DNA from: Plasmopara viticola
Lineage: Eukaryota > Oomycota > Peronosporomycetes > Peronosporales > Peronosporaceae
NCBI GenBank assembly: GCA_001695595.3
Contig: MBPM02000048.1
Span: forward strand, 310,001 to 374,000
Direction: 5' to 3'
Length of the DNA stretch: 64,000 nt
How positions within the stretch are numbered: position 1 is the stretch's first letter; each line of letters opens with the position of its first letter. A program made the translations under genes and the position numbers. This document shows, piece after piece, positions 43,401 to 55,436 of the stretch. The notes under the pieces are model-generated. The model was given only the letters and a program-made list of their open reading frames with translations. It was not told the origin of the DNA and searched no databases.

Positions 43401-43785
43401 AACATTTCGTTTCGGGTGGAGTTAATTTGACATTTTCGATCTTTCTTTGCCCAAAGACGGCTTTAAAAAAGCGAAACGCTTCTAGGTTGCCGAAAACAAT
43501 ACAGAAGCCGCTTCTGGTTAAGACGGAGGCTTTAAAACAGTTGTCGTTTATACTTTTGGGTATCCAAGCAACCTTGTTGAGACATGTCGTTTTTCTTAAA
43601 TGACCCGGGTCGACATTCTTCCTCACTGTCTGTTTGGTATTCGCAATGACCAAGCCGGTTTGTTGCGTCAAAGGGAGCTCAATTTGCTTTGATTTAATCT
43701 AGCTTAGCTCATAGTGTTAGAGAATGTAACGGGCCGTAAGTTAAAGTCAAGCTGTCATGGTGACAGCTGACTTACTGTTAAAGGT
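40430..43785 (-). repeat. Large decayed repeat S3, copy 2 (inverted)
   Basis: Reverse-strand copy of S3, compared with 12585-15840 and 55437-59600. Anchors on the reverse strand include GGATGAAATTGGCG near 40490 (59419), CATGTCTACAAGACC near 40850 (59087), a KPIPFDVFEDLGKG frame near 41360 (RPIRFNVFKDLSKA near 58040) and GTCACCATGACAGC near 43765. On the plus strand, 42431-42679 is open and reads VRGHRNLTASTDPES...KGQRHLQ, similar to HDLITQVDLNSS...RGQRYLH in the 55-kb copy. A 157-codon minus frame lies at 43198-43671. These frames suggest decayed coding content of unknown kind. S3 lies next to gene X in the same order here and at 55-63 kb. Confidence 0.55.
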
Positions 43786-44034
43786 CGCTATTAATGTTGG
43801 TAGATCTTAGTACCCGACAAGCACTTTGACACAATTTCTACCGATTTATAAACAAAAGTGTTCGAAAAGACCTTTTCAAAGGATACAAGATACTTGCTTA
43901 TCTCACGGTGACAAATGTGACTGCTCATAAGGTTAAAAAGGTAAGACCAAATTTCATAAATGTCTTTTGAAAAAAAATTTGTCTAAGCTGTGGCCTATTG
44001 CAATCTCGATTTGTTTGATAGGGAACAGTGGCTC
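43786..44034. other. Intergenic, nothing recognised
   Basis: A short AT-rich spacer between S3 copy 2 and D2. No gene or repeat partner is seen. Confidence 0.4.
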
Positions 44035-47000
44035 ACCGGCTGATCGTATATCTTCGTGTACGCCTCCTCTGTGTAAGGTGCTGTGCAGATTCGTTACAAG
44101 ATGTCTCATATTAGCAATACAATAAACCGAAAATTACTTTTATGCTCACGATGGCTTTTTCGAATCAGCGAGAGTGTACATTTTATAAATTCATGCATCA
44201 ACAACAAATCTGGAATGGAACTCAAGAAGCACGTGATCCTTTGTTCGCTAAGATTGTAGCATGATTTGTTTCAAGAGACACAAAGCTGCATAAAAAAGAT
44301 GCAAAAATTACGAACCTCCTTTTTAACCGATTTTTACGGTCACAATGCATCCCGATAGTGCTCGTCTTTAAATACATTAGCTCGCTGAACTTTACTAATC
44401 GCTGTGCTCTTTCATGTCTCCTTGTCTGCTCGACTGTACACTTGAAGCTGCTGTAATATACTGTATTTAAATGACATCAAACTGTCTACCTGACAGCTAT
44501 GCATAGGATAAGAGCAAAAAAGTAACGCTCTCGCTTCAGCCCAAACGAGCGAAAGCGTTGCGGAATAAGATTTTCTTATAGTTGTTTAGTATGCACTTCT
44601 TTTAAATGTGAGCACTACTATCGTATCTCACGAAAACATTTAATTATGTTAAAAGACCCAAGTCGTCCATGCTTTGGATATTAAAAAGCTGAGAACAATG
44701 TGAAATATTGCTGCTAATAATAAAAATACAAGTGTTTTGCAGCAAGGCGTTACATCAGCTGGCATAAACTCACATCTGATTCAATAATATTTGCTGCCGA
44801 TATGCAAATATTTAAGCAGGACGCGTGAAAACATGCAGGAGTACACTAAAAAGGCGAGGGGATCCGAGAAGACCTCCTACCCTTTCTTTTAATAGCTTAA
44901 AAAATATCGTATTATACATTAAATGCTTGCTTCGACGTGTTTTCACGGACTAATGTGTCTTTCTATGATTGAATGTCTAAAATTTATAGTGACGTATGTC
45001 ATTGAATCCTAATTTAAGCGCGGATCTGTAGATGTTTTTGGTTTTTTTTCACATGCACTTTGAGCTCAACTTATCAAGACAACTAGCTGTAGAATTTGCT
45101 TTCAAACAATGGCTAGACACTTGAAGTTAATTACGCCAATAAGCAAAATAGCGATGACTATGTCCTTGGAGCAATTTCTGGCATTTAAAACTAGTCTCTC
45201 GAATAACTGTGTACAAAGATGGCATAAAATTTGCCCGTACTAGTGCTTATTAGATCATATACTCTAAAACGTTTTGACATTAACTTAGCGTGATATGTAA
45301 TTAGAACTATTGTGATTTCTGGTGTCTCGACATCTAAAGCAAGCTCCGAGGGGCTTTATGAAGTGCAATACAACATACACCATAGAACATCAGCTATATG
45401 AATGTCTGTACCAAAAGTGAATTCTGTAGAGCAGAATGTGGTATGTAGTCTGATTCGTACACCACTTGGCTGCAGTTTTTAAATGCTCGCAAAACTTAAG
45501 AATACCTGCCTTGAGCTTGAGCACAAGTACAATCAGGGTGCAGCACCCTGATTAAAAAGCGCCTTTTTATTTATATACGCATAGTTAAGTTCTTTGTTCG
45601 ATAAATTAAGATCTAAACTACGTCCTACTTTTCAGGTCTTTCTGTACACTCTACTCATTATTATTGTAGACTAGACACTTTTCAAAATTTACAAAAAAGT
45701 TGTTCAGGTATTAAAACAATGCTTTTATGTGGACGCCTTGATTGCGCTTAACATGATGTTTGATGCATATTTTTCGCATGTCTACGATAGAATTTGCCAA
45801 TCGCTGTCACCGAATTGACGAAGCGTTTCTCTGCACTGGATGTAATGTAGGCACCTAAGCATGTAAACGATTGATCGTTATGCACTCTCACACAGGATGC
45901 GAATATATTGCGGTGACCGCTTTAAGACGCTTAGCCAAAAGTGATTTGGTGTTCTCATGATGCGACCGTTACTTGTAAAAAATGCTTTACCCAATGATAT
46001 TGATGCGAATAAAGCCACGACAGGTTTTTTTTATCGTCAATTTAACTTTTTGTCCGATCTAAACAATATGTATTGACCCGTATGCACACATATGTAAAGC
46101 ATTTGAGGCGTAAGCGGCATAATAAATGCAAGCCCATTACGGACGAGCATGGTACTCCAGTGCTATGACGTACCGCGCACACGCTGCGCAGCTCGTCATA
46201 GACGGCGCGCTTGCCCCTTTCTATCTTGGTGTCGGCTGGCGGGTTGATGAACATACTGTGAATTGTCCAACTTAGTGCCAAGTACCACATAGAGCTGTTT
46301 ATTATCTTGGTCTCAGCCAATTGGCACTGACAGCTAGAAACACGGTTGTGAGGCAAATGTTAGGTCTGACAGGTAACGCTTGCTTAGTACTTCTATAGAC
46401 CGAGCACGAATTACGAATTAATAGACTAGTAGCAGCGTAATGACCCATACACTTTTGGAAGTGGTGGGGCCGCATGCGGCGAAGACTTAACTTGCTGACA
46501 CATTTACACGCACGCACATATTTTTATATCGACTCATTTGTAGTGGGCCCCTAATGGTGGATGTCTACATGCCGAACGTCTTTTACCTCCCACGTTGATC
46601 GTCAAGCGGTGTATCATGGTCCTCATAGAGAATAGGATATTTGATAAATACCTTGATCACAAGTACACAAAGTGATCTACGTTAGTAGGTCCTGTGAAAA
46701 GCAGCCCTGCTTTCTACATAGCCTCGTGCTTAAGCCGCACAGACAAAGTGTTGTTCGACAACTTTAATCTATCAATCCCCAAAACGTTTAGCTTAAATCA
46801 TGTCGCGCATACGCGGTACAGCTCAGTTCTGTTGTAGATAAGGTCAAACATGTGACATAAGCTTGTCCATGGTTCGAACGGCGAACTATCGCATTAGCTT
46901 TTCACGGCTTTCACCTTGGGTTTACACCTCGCAAAAGAGAACATTAATTTAGCCAGTCTCTGCAAAGCAGAAGGTGGGTCCATAGCTGTGGTATTGTGCA

Positions 47001-48424
47001 TGGATGAGACTGAACTTTGATGAATACTGATCGGTGAGTTCAGCGAATTGTTGGGTGGGAGTGAAAATTCATAAAAAAAATCTTGCGGCGACATTTTTGC
47101 GCTAATAATAAATCACTTGGGTACAGTTATTTGATACTTGATTGACATAGTGTGATTCGCATGTATTAGTATCGCTAAATTATCAGCTAAGTCGGTAAGT
47201 GTGAAATTTATCAAGAGCACAACCGCATGGCATGATTAGATTGGCTACGCATAATTTGAGCAGCTATGCGGCTACGCTTTACGTGTTAGACATGTGTTCC
47301 GCATTTTTTCAGCCGCGATCTATCCTTAAACCGTCCGTTACCTTCTAGCCGATATAAGCGCCGAATTGGGTCTATGGTTGATCTGAGCAAGCATGACAAT
47401 TGGGTGATGTACATCACACATGTCATTATTTGATCAAAAAACCATTACAGAAAGGCTTAAGAATGACTAGTCGTTCCATAGAGATTGATAGAAAATTAGG
47501 GAATGACAAAATTCTCTGGCATTTTCGAAGAGAAAAAAATGCGGCGGACTGAACGCGTAGCTGAAGCTCTAGTGAGGATAAGCACACAGACTTCGTACGC
47601 TATATGTACCAGAACCTTGCGTCTGTTAGGTTAAGTCGGATTATAATGTGCTTCTGGAGAGCAAAGTATTAAGTATTGTAAGCGGATAAGCATATGAGAG
47701 ATGAGAGGGCCTTACTGCAGTCCAATTAGCACATTAACAGTAATCGATATAATCAGCTGTGTTTCTGGCGTGCAGTTTGGAGACAGCCACAAGGCGCAAA
47801 TTTTCCATCTACTCTCCCGCAAAGACAAAACCAACCCAGCTAAGACATCTCTCTCAAGTTAACCGACGCGAGAAGTATTATCTGGCCCGATTAAATGGTA
47901 CATTTGATGATACCCTAAGCAAATTTACACGATTATTTGAGTACCTTTTCGTAAGCTAGCGAACCCGGACGCAATATATAATTTAGGCCTCGCAACCTTT
48001 GTTATCGCCACTTCAACTCAATGGTTCCCGTTTCCGTATCTTCTGGAAACTTTTTGTCGTTGTTTCCACAAGAACGACGAGGTGTCGATCACGCTAGAAT
48101 TGCGAGAGAACGCGTCATCTGATGCGGAATTGTGCTAATCCATCGGTCGGAAAAAGCTTTGCCAATGGAAATATAAAGATGAATTTTTCGAAGGGAAGTC
48201 TCCCCATTTCCCGAATAATGATTTCTCCGTTGGTTGTGACATGAAGCCGTACTTCACATTATGAAACATGTAAAGTGGAGAAAATCTTATCAAATCACGC
48301 TTATAAATTCCGGCCGAATTATTCCTAAGGCACCCATTGCAGAGTCGGACACAAAAGATTAAAAATTAGAATCTAATAGAGCTCTGAAAGACGCATATCA
48401 CCCAAAGAGCCCAAAGAATGTTTA

Positions 48425-49124
48425 TTGAGGGCCGATAAGTTAAGATTTAGCAACCACACATATACGGATAACGAACAAGACCCAAAACTGATAGCAGCAA
48501 AAGACAAAGTTCAGAAGCTAGCGAAGGCTATGTCGCGATTAATAGAAGGATCTGGGATCGCCTTAACCCGTCTCAAAAAAAAAAGTCCGCTTAACTCTGT
48601 TGATGTAATGTAATGTATTACGTTATCGCGTTGCCAAGTTATGCACGTGCTAGGCTCAGTCTGGCTAGTCCGCGGCATAGAGTGGTGTCCGCATACGTCG
48701 GGTCTCGTTCGGCGGGCAGTGCAGCCAGCACCGAGGTCGTGAGGGCCTTCCATTATTTTGTTCAACTCTGACTTGGTAAGAGCCCAGGTAGTGCCCGGTG
48801 CTGGAGACCGTCGCGTCGAGGGTGAGACTCGTTAGAGACCTGCAGATGCCCGAGAGCACCTGCCCGAAGCGCGCGAGCATTTAGCACCCGCGCTTGGAAG
48901 GAGGGCGTCACCCCAACCTTTTCCAAGCTCTTAATTCTGTTGTAAAAGTCATACGTGCGACGCTTGGAGCGTCAAAACTACAGATACGTATAAATAACAC
49001 AATAAGCGCGCAAAAATCGAAAGACAGGGGAGAACCACAGACCCAACATACGAAACAATGGAGTAAAGAAACAGAGGACGCCACAAACGAATCAAACTTT
49101 TGCACCAAGCGGCAAAGGAGCTGA
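48425..49124 (+). pseudogene. Unknown ORF split by a SINE-like insertion
   Basis: Two open frames, 48425-48602 and about 48943-49124, each about 60 codons, lie directly on either side of the SINE-like element. The target duplication (CTTAACTCTGTTG / CTTAATTCTGTTG) encodes LNSV in frame on both sides. Removing the insertion and one duplicate would give a continuous frame of about 120 codons. The product would be lysine-rich and hydrophilic (KDKVQKLAKAMSRL, then ATLGASKLQIRINN). No known domain is seen. The frame may be coincidental, since the left half opens without a clear ATG. Confidence 0.3.
48603..48929 (-). mobile_element. SINE-like retroposon, full length, minus orientation
   Basis: The fourth copy of the 325-bp family, inverted: on the minus strand it starts GCTTGGAAAAGGTTGGGG and ends in a short ACATTACATTA-type tail. 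It is flanked by a 13-bp direct repeat with one mismatch, CTTAACTCTGTTG (48590-48602) and CTTAATTCTGTTG (48930-48942). The mismatch and shorter tail suggest it is somewhat older than the copy at 32637. ORFs 48511-48880 on the minus strand are shadows of the element. Confidence 0.85.
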
Positions 49125-50609
49125 ATGTCGACAAAAAAATCACGTTTGGAAGAACGAATCAGATGATATTGATGCACTGACATCTCACCAAAATTAGCGG
49201 TGAACGCCATTGTTGACATGACTAATTAGTAGACGATTGCCCCTCATATCTGCATGCTGCTGATTCGTGCTGAAAAGGTTATTCTAATAAGATCGAATTA
49301 AGAGCTTTAACAGCGACGAGAACTCCATCTTCATCCACGATCAGGGCCCTGGGGGAAAAAGCGTTTGGTGATAGGTACCTAATTAACGATCCGGCAACGG
49401 TAACTTAGGAATCAAAAGTAAGTGGCTGGAAAGAGCTGCAACGTATGTTATAATCTTTTATGGCCTGGAATTTCTGCTCGCCATGCAAGACCACAACGCA
49501 AGGAGGAGCGTTGTTAAAATTATAAAACCGCGGTGAGGGTTGAATCGAACATTCAAATCGGGCCTCATGGTCAATTCCTAAAGCATGTAAAATGTAGCTC
49601 AACACGTCAAGCAAATACAATCTGATCGATCATCTTGCTTTGGATTGCTTAACGCGAAAAGAGGAGCTTACGGTAAGTTGTCGTCGGATCTAGTGTTTAT
49701 TTGACAAGGCAAGCCTACGTTGGAGTGTTAAAGCTGAACCTACTCAAAAAATGACAGCGACTGCGATAAAAGTGAAGCGACATCTTATGACGAATTAAAT
49801 AGACTTAACGTCGCAGCGGTAGCGATGGATGATACGGCTTAGATGTTAGATGTACCGATTCGAATCATGTCACATCAATACTATACAGGGAAAGCCTGAT
49901 TTTAGTTCCGATGACCGCCCAATGAAAATCCGGCAGCCCAAAGTGCTCTCACTGTGGCGAACACTGTCAGTCGATGTACGCTGACGATAGAGCTTGCTTT
50001 GAAGCGCTGTGACAAGAGAGACTAACCACCCAAGCGACATCGTTTTGTGCGTCAAGTCTGCAAAAAGATTCATGACACCTGCATGTGCCAGTTGAACAAG
50101 CTCGACAAACCCATCCACTAGTAACACTTCAATTGAGCACCAGGATAGCTGCTCAAAGTGCCGAGAATAGTCTAAACTTCAACGCTCGCCTGCCTTGAAG
50201 CCAGGTCGAGCCGAGCGTTCTTGTATCTGTTGATATGCACGAACAGTAAAGGCAGATAAAGGCTGGCACTCATGCAGAAAAAATTAGATCATTATATATA
50301 ATTTTTACTGCATGAGTTTTTTGTGATATACATAAAACTACGATTGCAAGCATCCAAAAGTCGATGAGTTTACCCGGATCAATGGCGCTATAGTGCTGGA
50401 TGAGATAAAACAGGAGTTGTAAAAATCACGCACCACGCAAGTGTTTTAAGCAAGCAAAGAAAGTTTAGCGATAAAAACGCAGACATGCGCTTGAAGCCCA
50501 ATGCCAAATTATATTCTGATGCTAGCTTGCTCGTAAATGGGGCTGGGTGCTATGCAAACAAAGCAAAAAACCGGAGTGTATTAGTATCATTGCTTTTTAA
50601 ACTCGTTGG

Positions 50610-50938
50610 TGTTTTTGCGATGCGCTTGTTAATCTTAAGGTCATCAGGTGGAGCATTAAGGTCCGCGACTAGACAAACACCTCTTTTCATTAGACCTATA
50701 GCGTAAAGTTGAAAAATCCTAAAAAAGCCTCATGAGAGCTTTTGGTACACGCTTTTCATCAGACGCACAAAGCGTCAAGTCATGGTCTTGCTCACGGTTG
50801 CCTAAACGCATTTTTTAGTAATTACTAAGTGCTTATATCCCTTGGCGCCAAACCATCACGGCGCGACATTTCTCAATGCTTAGCTTGGTCGGAGTCGGCA
50901 GCAATTCGGATGCTGGTCTCGTAGAGTCCACCGCGCAT
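50610..50938 (-). pseudogene. RxLR-family effector relic in D2 (N-terminal part only)
   Basis: From the ATG at 50938 the minus strand reads ATGCGCGGTGGACTCTACG, the family start. A diverged leader follows, then a fragment still encoding ADLNAPPDD (DLNAPP at 50663-50646). Stops and frameshifts are frequent, and homology ends near 50610 with no C-terminal modules. It is the paralogue of the D1 relic and shares its truncation. The DLN-x2-P core is still readable in both relics. Confidence 0.75.
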
Positions 50939-52879
50939 TTAGTCAGTCAGCGGGATGACGTCATTACTGAAAATACTTATTCTTTTCATGATACTGATCT
51001 ACTTGATTTCGTTTCAGATTGCTGGCAATCCATTTTCTAAGATGCGTCCTGCATCATAGTTCTGCTACAAACGTAGCGCCAAAGTTATAAGCAACAATAC
51101 TTTTAGATTATGAAAGCAATCAACAAGTACCGGGTTCGACGGTACCAGTTGTAGTGCGAGTCAGATTGTAAAGAATTGAAAAGTAATAATTATTTTGGAA
51201 CTGTGAGCTCGATTTCCCAAATATTTAATTTTGGTCACTAATAAGTCGTAACTGCTTCAGCACTTTGCTTATAAATAGCTTCATTTAATTCGAATTCTTG
51301 CTCTTTTCATTTTAATCACATCCTCATCCGCAAGCCGCAGCGCAACAACCAAGAACATCAACAAGTATAAAAGTCTTTTTTTTCTTACGTGCTGTTATTG
51401 TGTGCTGACATATGCTAAACTTGATGATAAATAGTTTTAGAGGACCTAGCCATCCGTGCGAGCTAGGCTAAGGCAGAAAGAAAATTTGATAAAGCAAAGC
51501 CGAAGAATTGATGGTGATTACGTTCAAGAAAGTGTAGAACCCTGACTGAGTCACGATGTGTATTTATAGTGACTGCTTTGCTTATTTTTAGAGAAGTCGT
51601 TTAGTTGTACTTGATTTAGTGGTAGGGAGTGACTTACAAATGTGAAAAAATGTGATGTGAAGAAATGATATAACACTCTTGTAGTATTGTGCTTTGGATG
51701 AAATATGAGTGTAACACGCCAGTGCTTGCTGCCTACTTTGAGCCTGGATATTGTATTAAAAAGTCTTTGGATGCCATGTTGGACTTTATAACCGCCTCTT
51801 AGATGCGTTTCGTTTTCTACAGAGACATCAAAAAGCGTTGGACCTCCAGGTAAAAACTAGCAATTTATCAATCGTTTACATTTATTTTATCACACCTTGA
51901 TGGCTGAAAGTGATACTGGACAAGTTTCCTCAACGACTTCCTCAAAATTTAGAAGTTTAATTCGTCGATATTCAGAGACCAGTCAAACATGTCTTTAATG
52001 TTTATATAGATCAGATTTTCATTCAGAGTAGGTAAAATGGACCATCGAACACGCTAAAGATGATCAAAAGTAAATATAATTGGCATTACGATTATCTTTT
52101 GGTCAACACTTCTTATGTTTTGACATCATTTAGATCCCAGGGAGCTCGTGTGCTTTGCTTGTGCTTTCAACAACAAAAGATAAAAGAGCGACAGATTTTT
52201 TTTTAACTTTCTTTTTTACGAGCGCGCAAAGCAAACCTGTCCGCATGGAGTTGATAGTATACCGCGCTTGTCGCAAGGGAGCTAAATTTACACTTCAGAA
52301 TGAACGCACTTTGCGACGAAGGGCAGATGCTTATATGGTAAAAATGAGTTCGTACATGAAGTTTTCGTGGTAATTTCTGGTGTGTGTTCTTTCTATGTGT
52401 AAAATTGAGTGTGATAGCTCATAAGTCGCGATTATTGAACTTAATGAAGACCCACCAGATGGTTTCTGCACTTATTCCATTTAATCAATGAGATTCGGTC
52501 CTGATTAAGCTTTTTCGGTCTGAAAGTACGTGTTCAGGTCCGCCATGGATGTTAAGTGCTGTAAAGGCTCAAGACTCTAGATCCAAGCCACCATATTAGC
52601 TAGCTGATACACTATCGATAAGTTTGCGCGCCGTGCACTCTTTAGTTCCGTCGTGATCTGAGCATGGAGAGCGATTTGCACCAAAGCCTCTATGTGAGTG
52701 TTCAGCAAGGCGAGCACCCTGCTTCTTAGCCGCGAGACGTCAATGAAAGATCTATAGAAACAAATTAAGGAACTTGATAATATTAAATTGGTATAAGAAG
52801 ATGATTTTAATAACGACTAGATTGTGATACAAGTATTAATCGCTGCAGTCGATTTAGTCGCTAATCAAGTTAGTAAGGC

Positions 52880-53790
52880 AGGACCAATGAACATGAATAC
52901 TATACCACAATTATATAAATAAGTCAAAGCTAGTCTATTGCACAATTCGATCCCGCACGCCAGTAAGAAATGCAATGACGCAAACCATATAATACAACGA
53001 CGAAAAATGTAATGCAACAAAAGGTAGTGATTGATTTGTAATACAGGTCTATTCATATGTGCTTCCGATTAGGTCATTATGAATACCGGTATATGCAACC
53101 GACACTATTTTAGGAGCTTTTCAACATATACTCTACTTGTTATATCGTAATACCTACTAGTGCCCGACCGTAAACCGCTTTTCTATTAGCTCAATTTGCT
53201 TTGTGACTCATACTGAGTTCGTATATCTTGTCCACCCTTTTCCTGACAGGACTTTGTATATACACAAAGCCACCTTTTTTTAAAACTTGTCGTCTACCAG
53301 TGGTCATCGCTGTAACTATGTAGCATTCTTCGTGTCAATTTGAGAGCAACTAAATAGTTTCTTTAAACAAAATTGCCTCATGTCAGCTGGCCACTTTGTC
53401 GTCCGCATCTGGTGCCTCTTTTTTGCTTGATACAGGTAAATTTCGAAGGGACAGATTACGGTCACAAAGTTTGAGTACTGCATGACCCGTCGGCGTAAAG
53501 AAGCTGAACCATCAGATGTCCGCTCGGCCTCTCACAGAGCACTCTCACGCCGTGCAAGTCAATCATTGTATGCTTAAAATTGTCAAGATCCAGGTTAATA
53601 AACGATTACAAATAGCCAACATTGTCGTTAAAAAGGAGAGCGATTCCCCTCTTCGAAATCTAAGCCTTTTTTGTGAGTCTTGCCACCCAGAACATTCGTG
53701 CAAAAATGCTTTTGATGACACAATACGCACGTCTATCCTACGAAGTCGTAAGCTCGTGCGTCGTACACCTCGTTCTTGCGATTGATCAGC
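52880..53790 (+). repeat. Dispersed repeat S7, copy 2
   Basis: Aligns with 3700-4710 without the SINE-like insertion. The equivalent empty site lies near 53250. A partially conserved reading frame (EYC..RRKEA.PSD...SQSLYA) runs over about 53460-53570 and then hits a stop. ORFs 53516-53805 on both strands are not conserved with the first copy beyond this. Confidence 0.55.
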
Positions 53791-54181
53791 GATGTCTTTG
53801 TGCATAACCTAAACGTTCTCCAGTCGGGCGTCAGTGCACAGCAAGAGTAAGCTCGTAAGTAATTATCCCCATGCAGCAATAGTGCACGGGGTGTGGCTTA
53901 TTTTTTTAGAGTATGCGTTAAATCCATTGGCGAAACCCATGAGAGGACTGTCGATTTCTGAAAAGTCGAGAGTGTATCTAGCTTCTCTTTTGAAGTGTAG
54001 ACAGCATACACTACCAGCAATCCCACTAGCGAATAGTTGCTGACTATGAAGACTGACGAGTGTGATCCATGGCGAATTCTTTGGAGAGATTCGCTTTTAC
54101 AAAGATGCGGCAATCGAGTGCACATAGAATGGTCACAATGGTGGGGACACGAGCTTTCGTCACTGACAAATTTAGTTTGTT
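53791..54181. other. Intergenic, nothing recognised
   Basis: No gene is supported. The overlapping short frames on both strands (53834-54043, 53898-54125 reverse) mirror each other and look like chance. Confidence 0.35.
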
Positions 54182-54188
54182 AAAAAAA
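54182..54188 (-). terminator. RNA polymerase III terminator candidate
   Basis: A run of seven T on the minus strand about 10 nt after the 3' end of the tRNA-Leu-like gene. It is the expected position and form for a polymerase III stop. Confidence 0.5.
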
Positions 54189-54197
54189 GTGTGGACA

Positions 54198-54279
54198 TGT
54201 CAGAGGTGGAATTTGAACCCACGAGTGCAAACACAGTAGAACTTGAGTCTACCTCCTTAGACCACTGGGACTCCGCAGG
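54198..54279 (-). tRNA. tRNA-Leu(CAA)-like gene, possibly a pseudogene
   Basis: The minus strand folds as a class II tRNA. The T arm is GTGGG-TTCAAAT-TCCAC with a good B box (GGTTCAAATTCC). The anticodon stem GTAGA/TCTAC carries loop CTCAAGT, giving anticodon CAA (Leu, UUG codon). The D arm is TCC...TGGTCTAA-GGA, and the long variable arm is typical of tRNA-Leu. The 3' acceptor strand is CTCTGAC with discriminator A, followed by a T7 terminator. The 5' acceptor strand (about CCTGCGG) does not pair with it, where GTCAGAG would be expected. The gene is therefore probably damaged, or is a tRNA-derived relic. No CCA is encoded and no intron is seen. Confidence 0.55.
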
Positions 54280-54289
54280 CGGATTAAGA

Positions 54290-55436
54290 GCTCTCGTCTG
54301 ACGAGAAGCATTTATTACTTATAAAATCTTCAGATAAGATATATGTCTATATTGTCAAGCCATCGTGCTTAGCGTGAAGCATGCGCAGTTCCAAGAAACA
54401 GTTGCTTGGCTCCGCCAAATCGTTTTTCTAAGCGTACTACTGAGTATGATTGGCGAGTAAATAAAGGTTAGACTTTACATGAATTGGGCTTGTAATACTT
54501 ATACCTCATGGAAGTCTTGAAGACAAAAAATAGTTTTAAACGCCGGCTAAAAAGTATTTTCTCTACCCGCATGTTGACGTGTAAGGAAAATAGCACCTTT
54601 GGTAAGAGCTCATCTGCTTGAAACGCGTCGTCTTTTGGCCATTTTCCGATTAGTGGTCACTTCAGAATTTCCAGCCTAGCAACAAGATTTAGCAAAGAAG
54701 AGCTGCTGCAAGCTTATGCACTTCTCGTGCCGAAAGCGTTTTACTAATAAATCAGGTCCTTTATTTCTAAATTCTATCACCTACGTATCCGATTAACTTT
54801 ACCAAACTAAGCAACAACATTACCATAACCCATGACATTCGAATCAGATCTGTATGTTATAAAACTTTTTTTCTTTTGCCTTCGACACCAGTCTCGTGCT
54901 TGCAGAAGATGGTTGGACGCTGACGCAACCAGATCGTAATTCCAGAAAATGTTTTGGAGCATTGTGGCCCCGCGGTAGAATTCAAAGCAAATAAATAAAT
55001 TTTGGAATGCTCTGTAATCAAAGTTTCTGCACTTTGAGTCAAAGGAAGTAAGTATTATCCAATACACTTCGGTCATTTAGCGGCTGCGCGAGGAGCGGGA
55101 CTTGGTGCAAAATATTTCGATTCTTTGATCCCTCATATCAATTCGAATGGAGCGCACAAGCTTCACAGAGTACCAAGTATAGGCACTATTTCCTATTGGT
55201 GGCTTTATACGTATCAGAGTTTGCAATATACAGCACTATAAAGACTGACTTTAATTTCTGGATTTTACCCCCAATTCCCAATGAGCATCAACATTTACGA
55301 ACCGCACTTAAAGCAAGTATTTTTATATAGCTCTTTTGCAGATATCTTTTTAAAATACCCTCATATATAAACCGATCGAAATTACGATCAAGCGGTGTTC
55401 GTACGCTAAAAAACTGTAATTTAAAGCTTCATTAAA
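54290..55436. other. Intergenic, nothing recognised
   Basis: AT-rich DNA with no gene supported. The minus frames 54807-55076 and 54857-55042 overlap each other in different frames and have no partner in the window. Confidence 0.35.

Larger units (their letters stand above)
46590..49680. other. Insertion within D2, unclassified, with decayed coding pieces
   Basis: About 3.1 kb absent from D1. It contains a SINE-like element (48603-48929) and several short open frames that may be debris of a protein-coding sequence. These are 46894-47094 (-), 47759-47959 (YYLARLNGTFDDTLSKFTRLF) and 48425-48600. I recognise none of them. I did not find terminal repeats at the insertion borders, so how it arrived is unknown. 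Confidence 0.4.
44035..52850. repeat. Segmental duplication D2 (contains an effector relic and a 3.1-kb insertion)
   Basis: Collinear with D1 (22785-28990) in the same orientation but interrupted: D1-like sequence runs 44035-46590, stops, and resumes 49680-52850. Anchors are listed under D1. D2 lacks the SINE-like and MITE insertions of D1, so it gives the empty sites for both. A near-perfect palindrome, AATCAGGGTGC-A-GCACCCTGATT, lies at 45531-45553 and is not shared with D1. Apart from the relic at 50610-50938, I see no gene. ORFs such as 46042-46356 (-) and 52155-52373 are not conserved between the two copies. Confidence 0.6.

Noticed and set aside
43198..43671. 157-codon minus ORF considered as a functional gene
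   Set aside because: It lies within repeat S3. The other S3 copies have stops in the equivalent frame, so it is treated as decayed repeat content.
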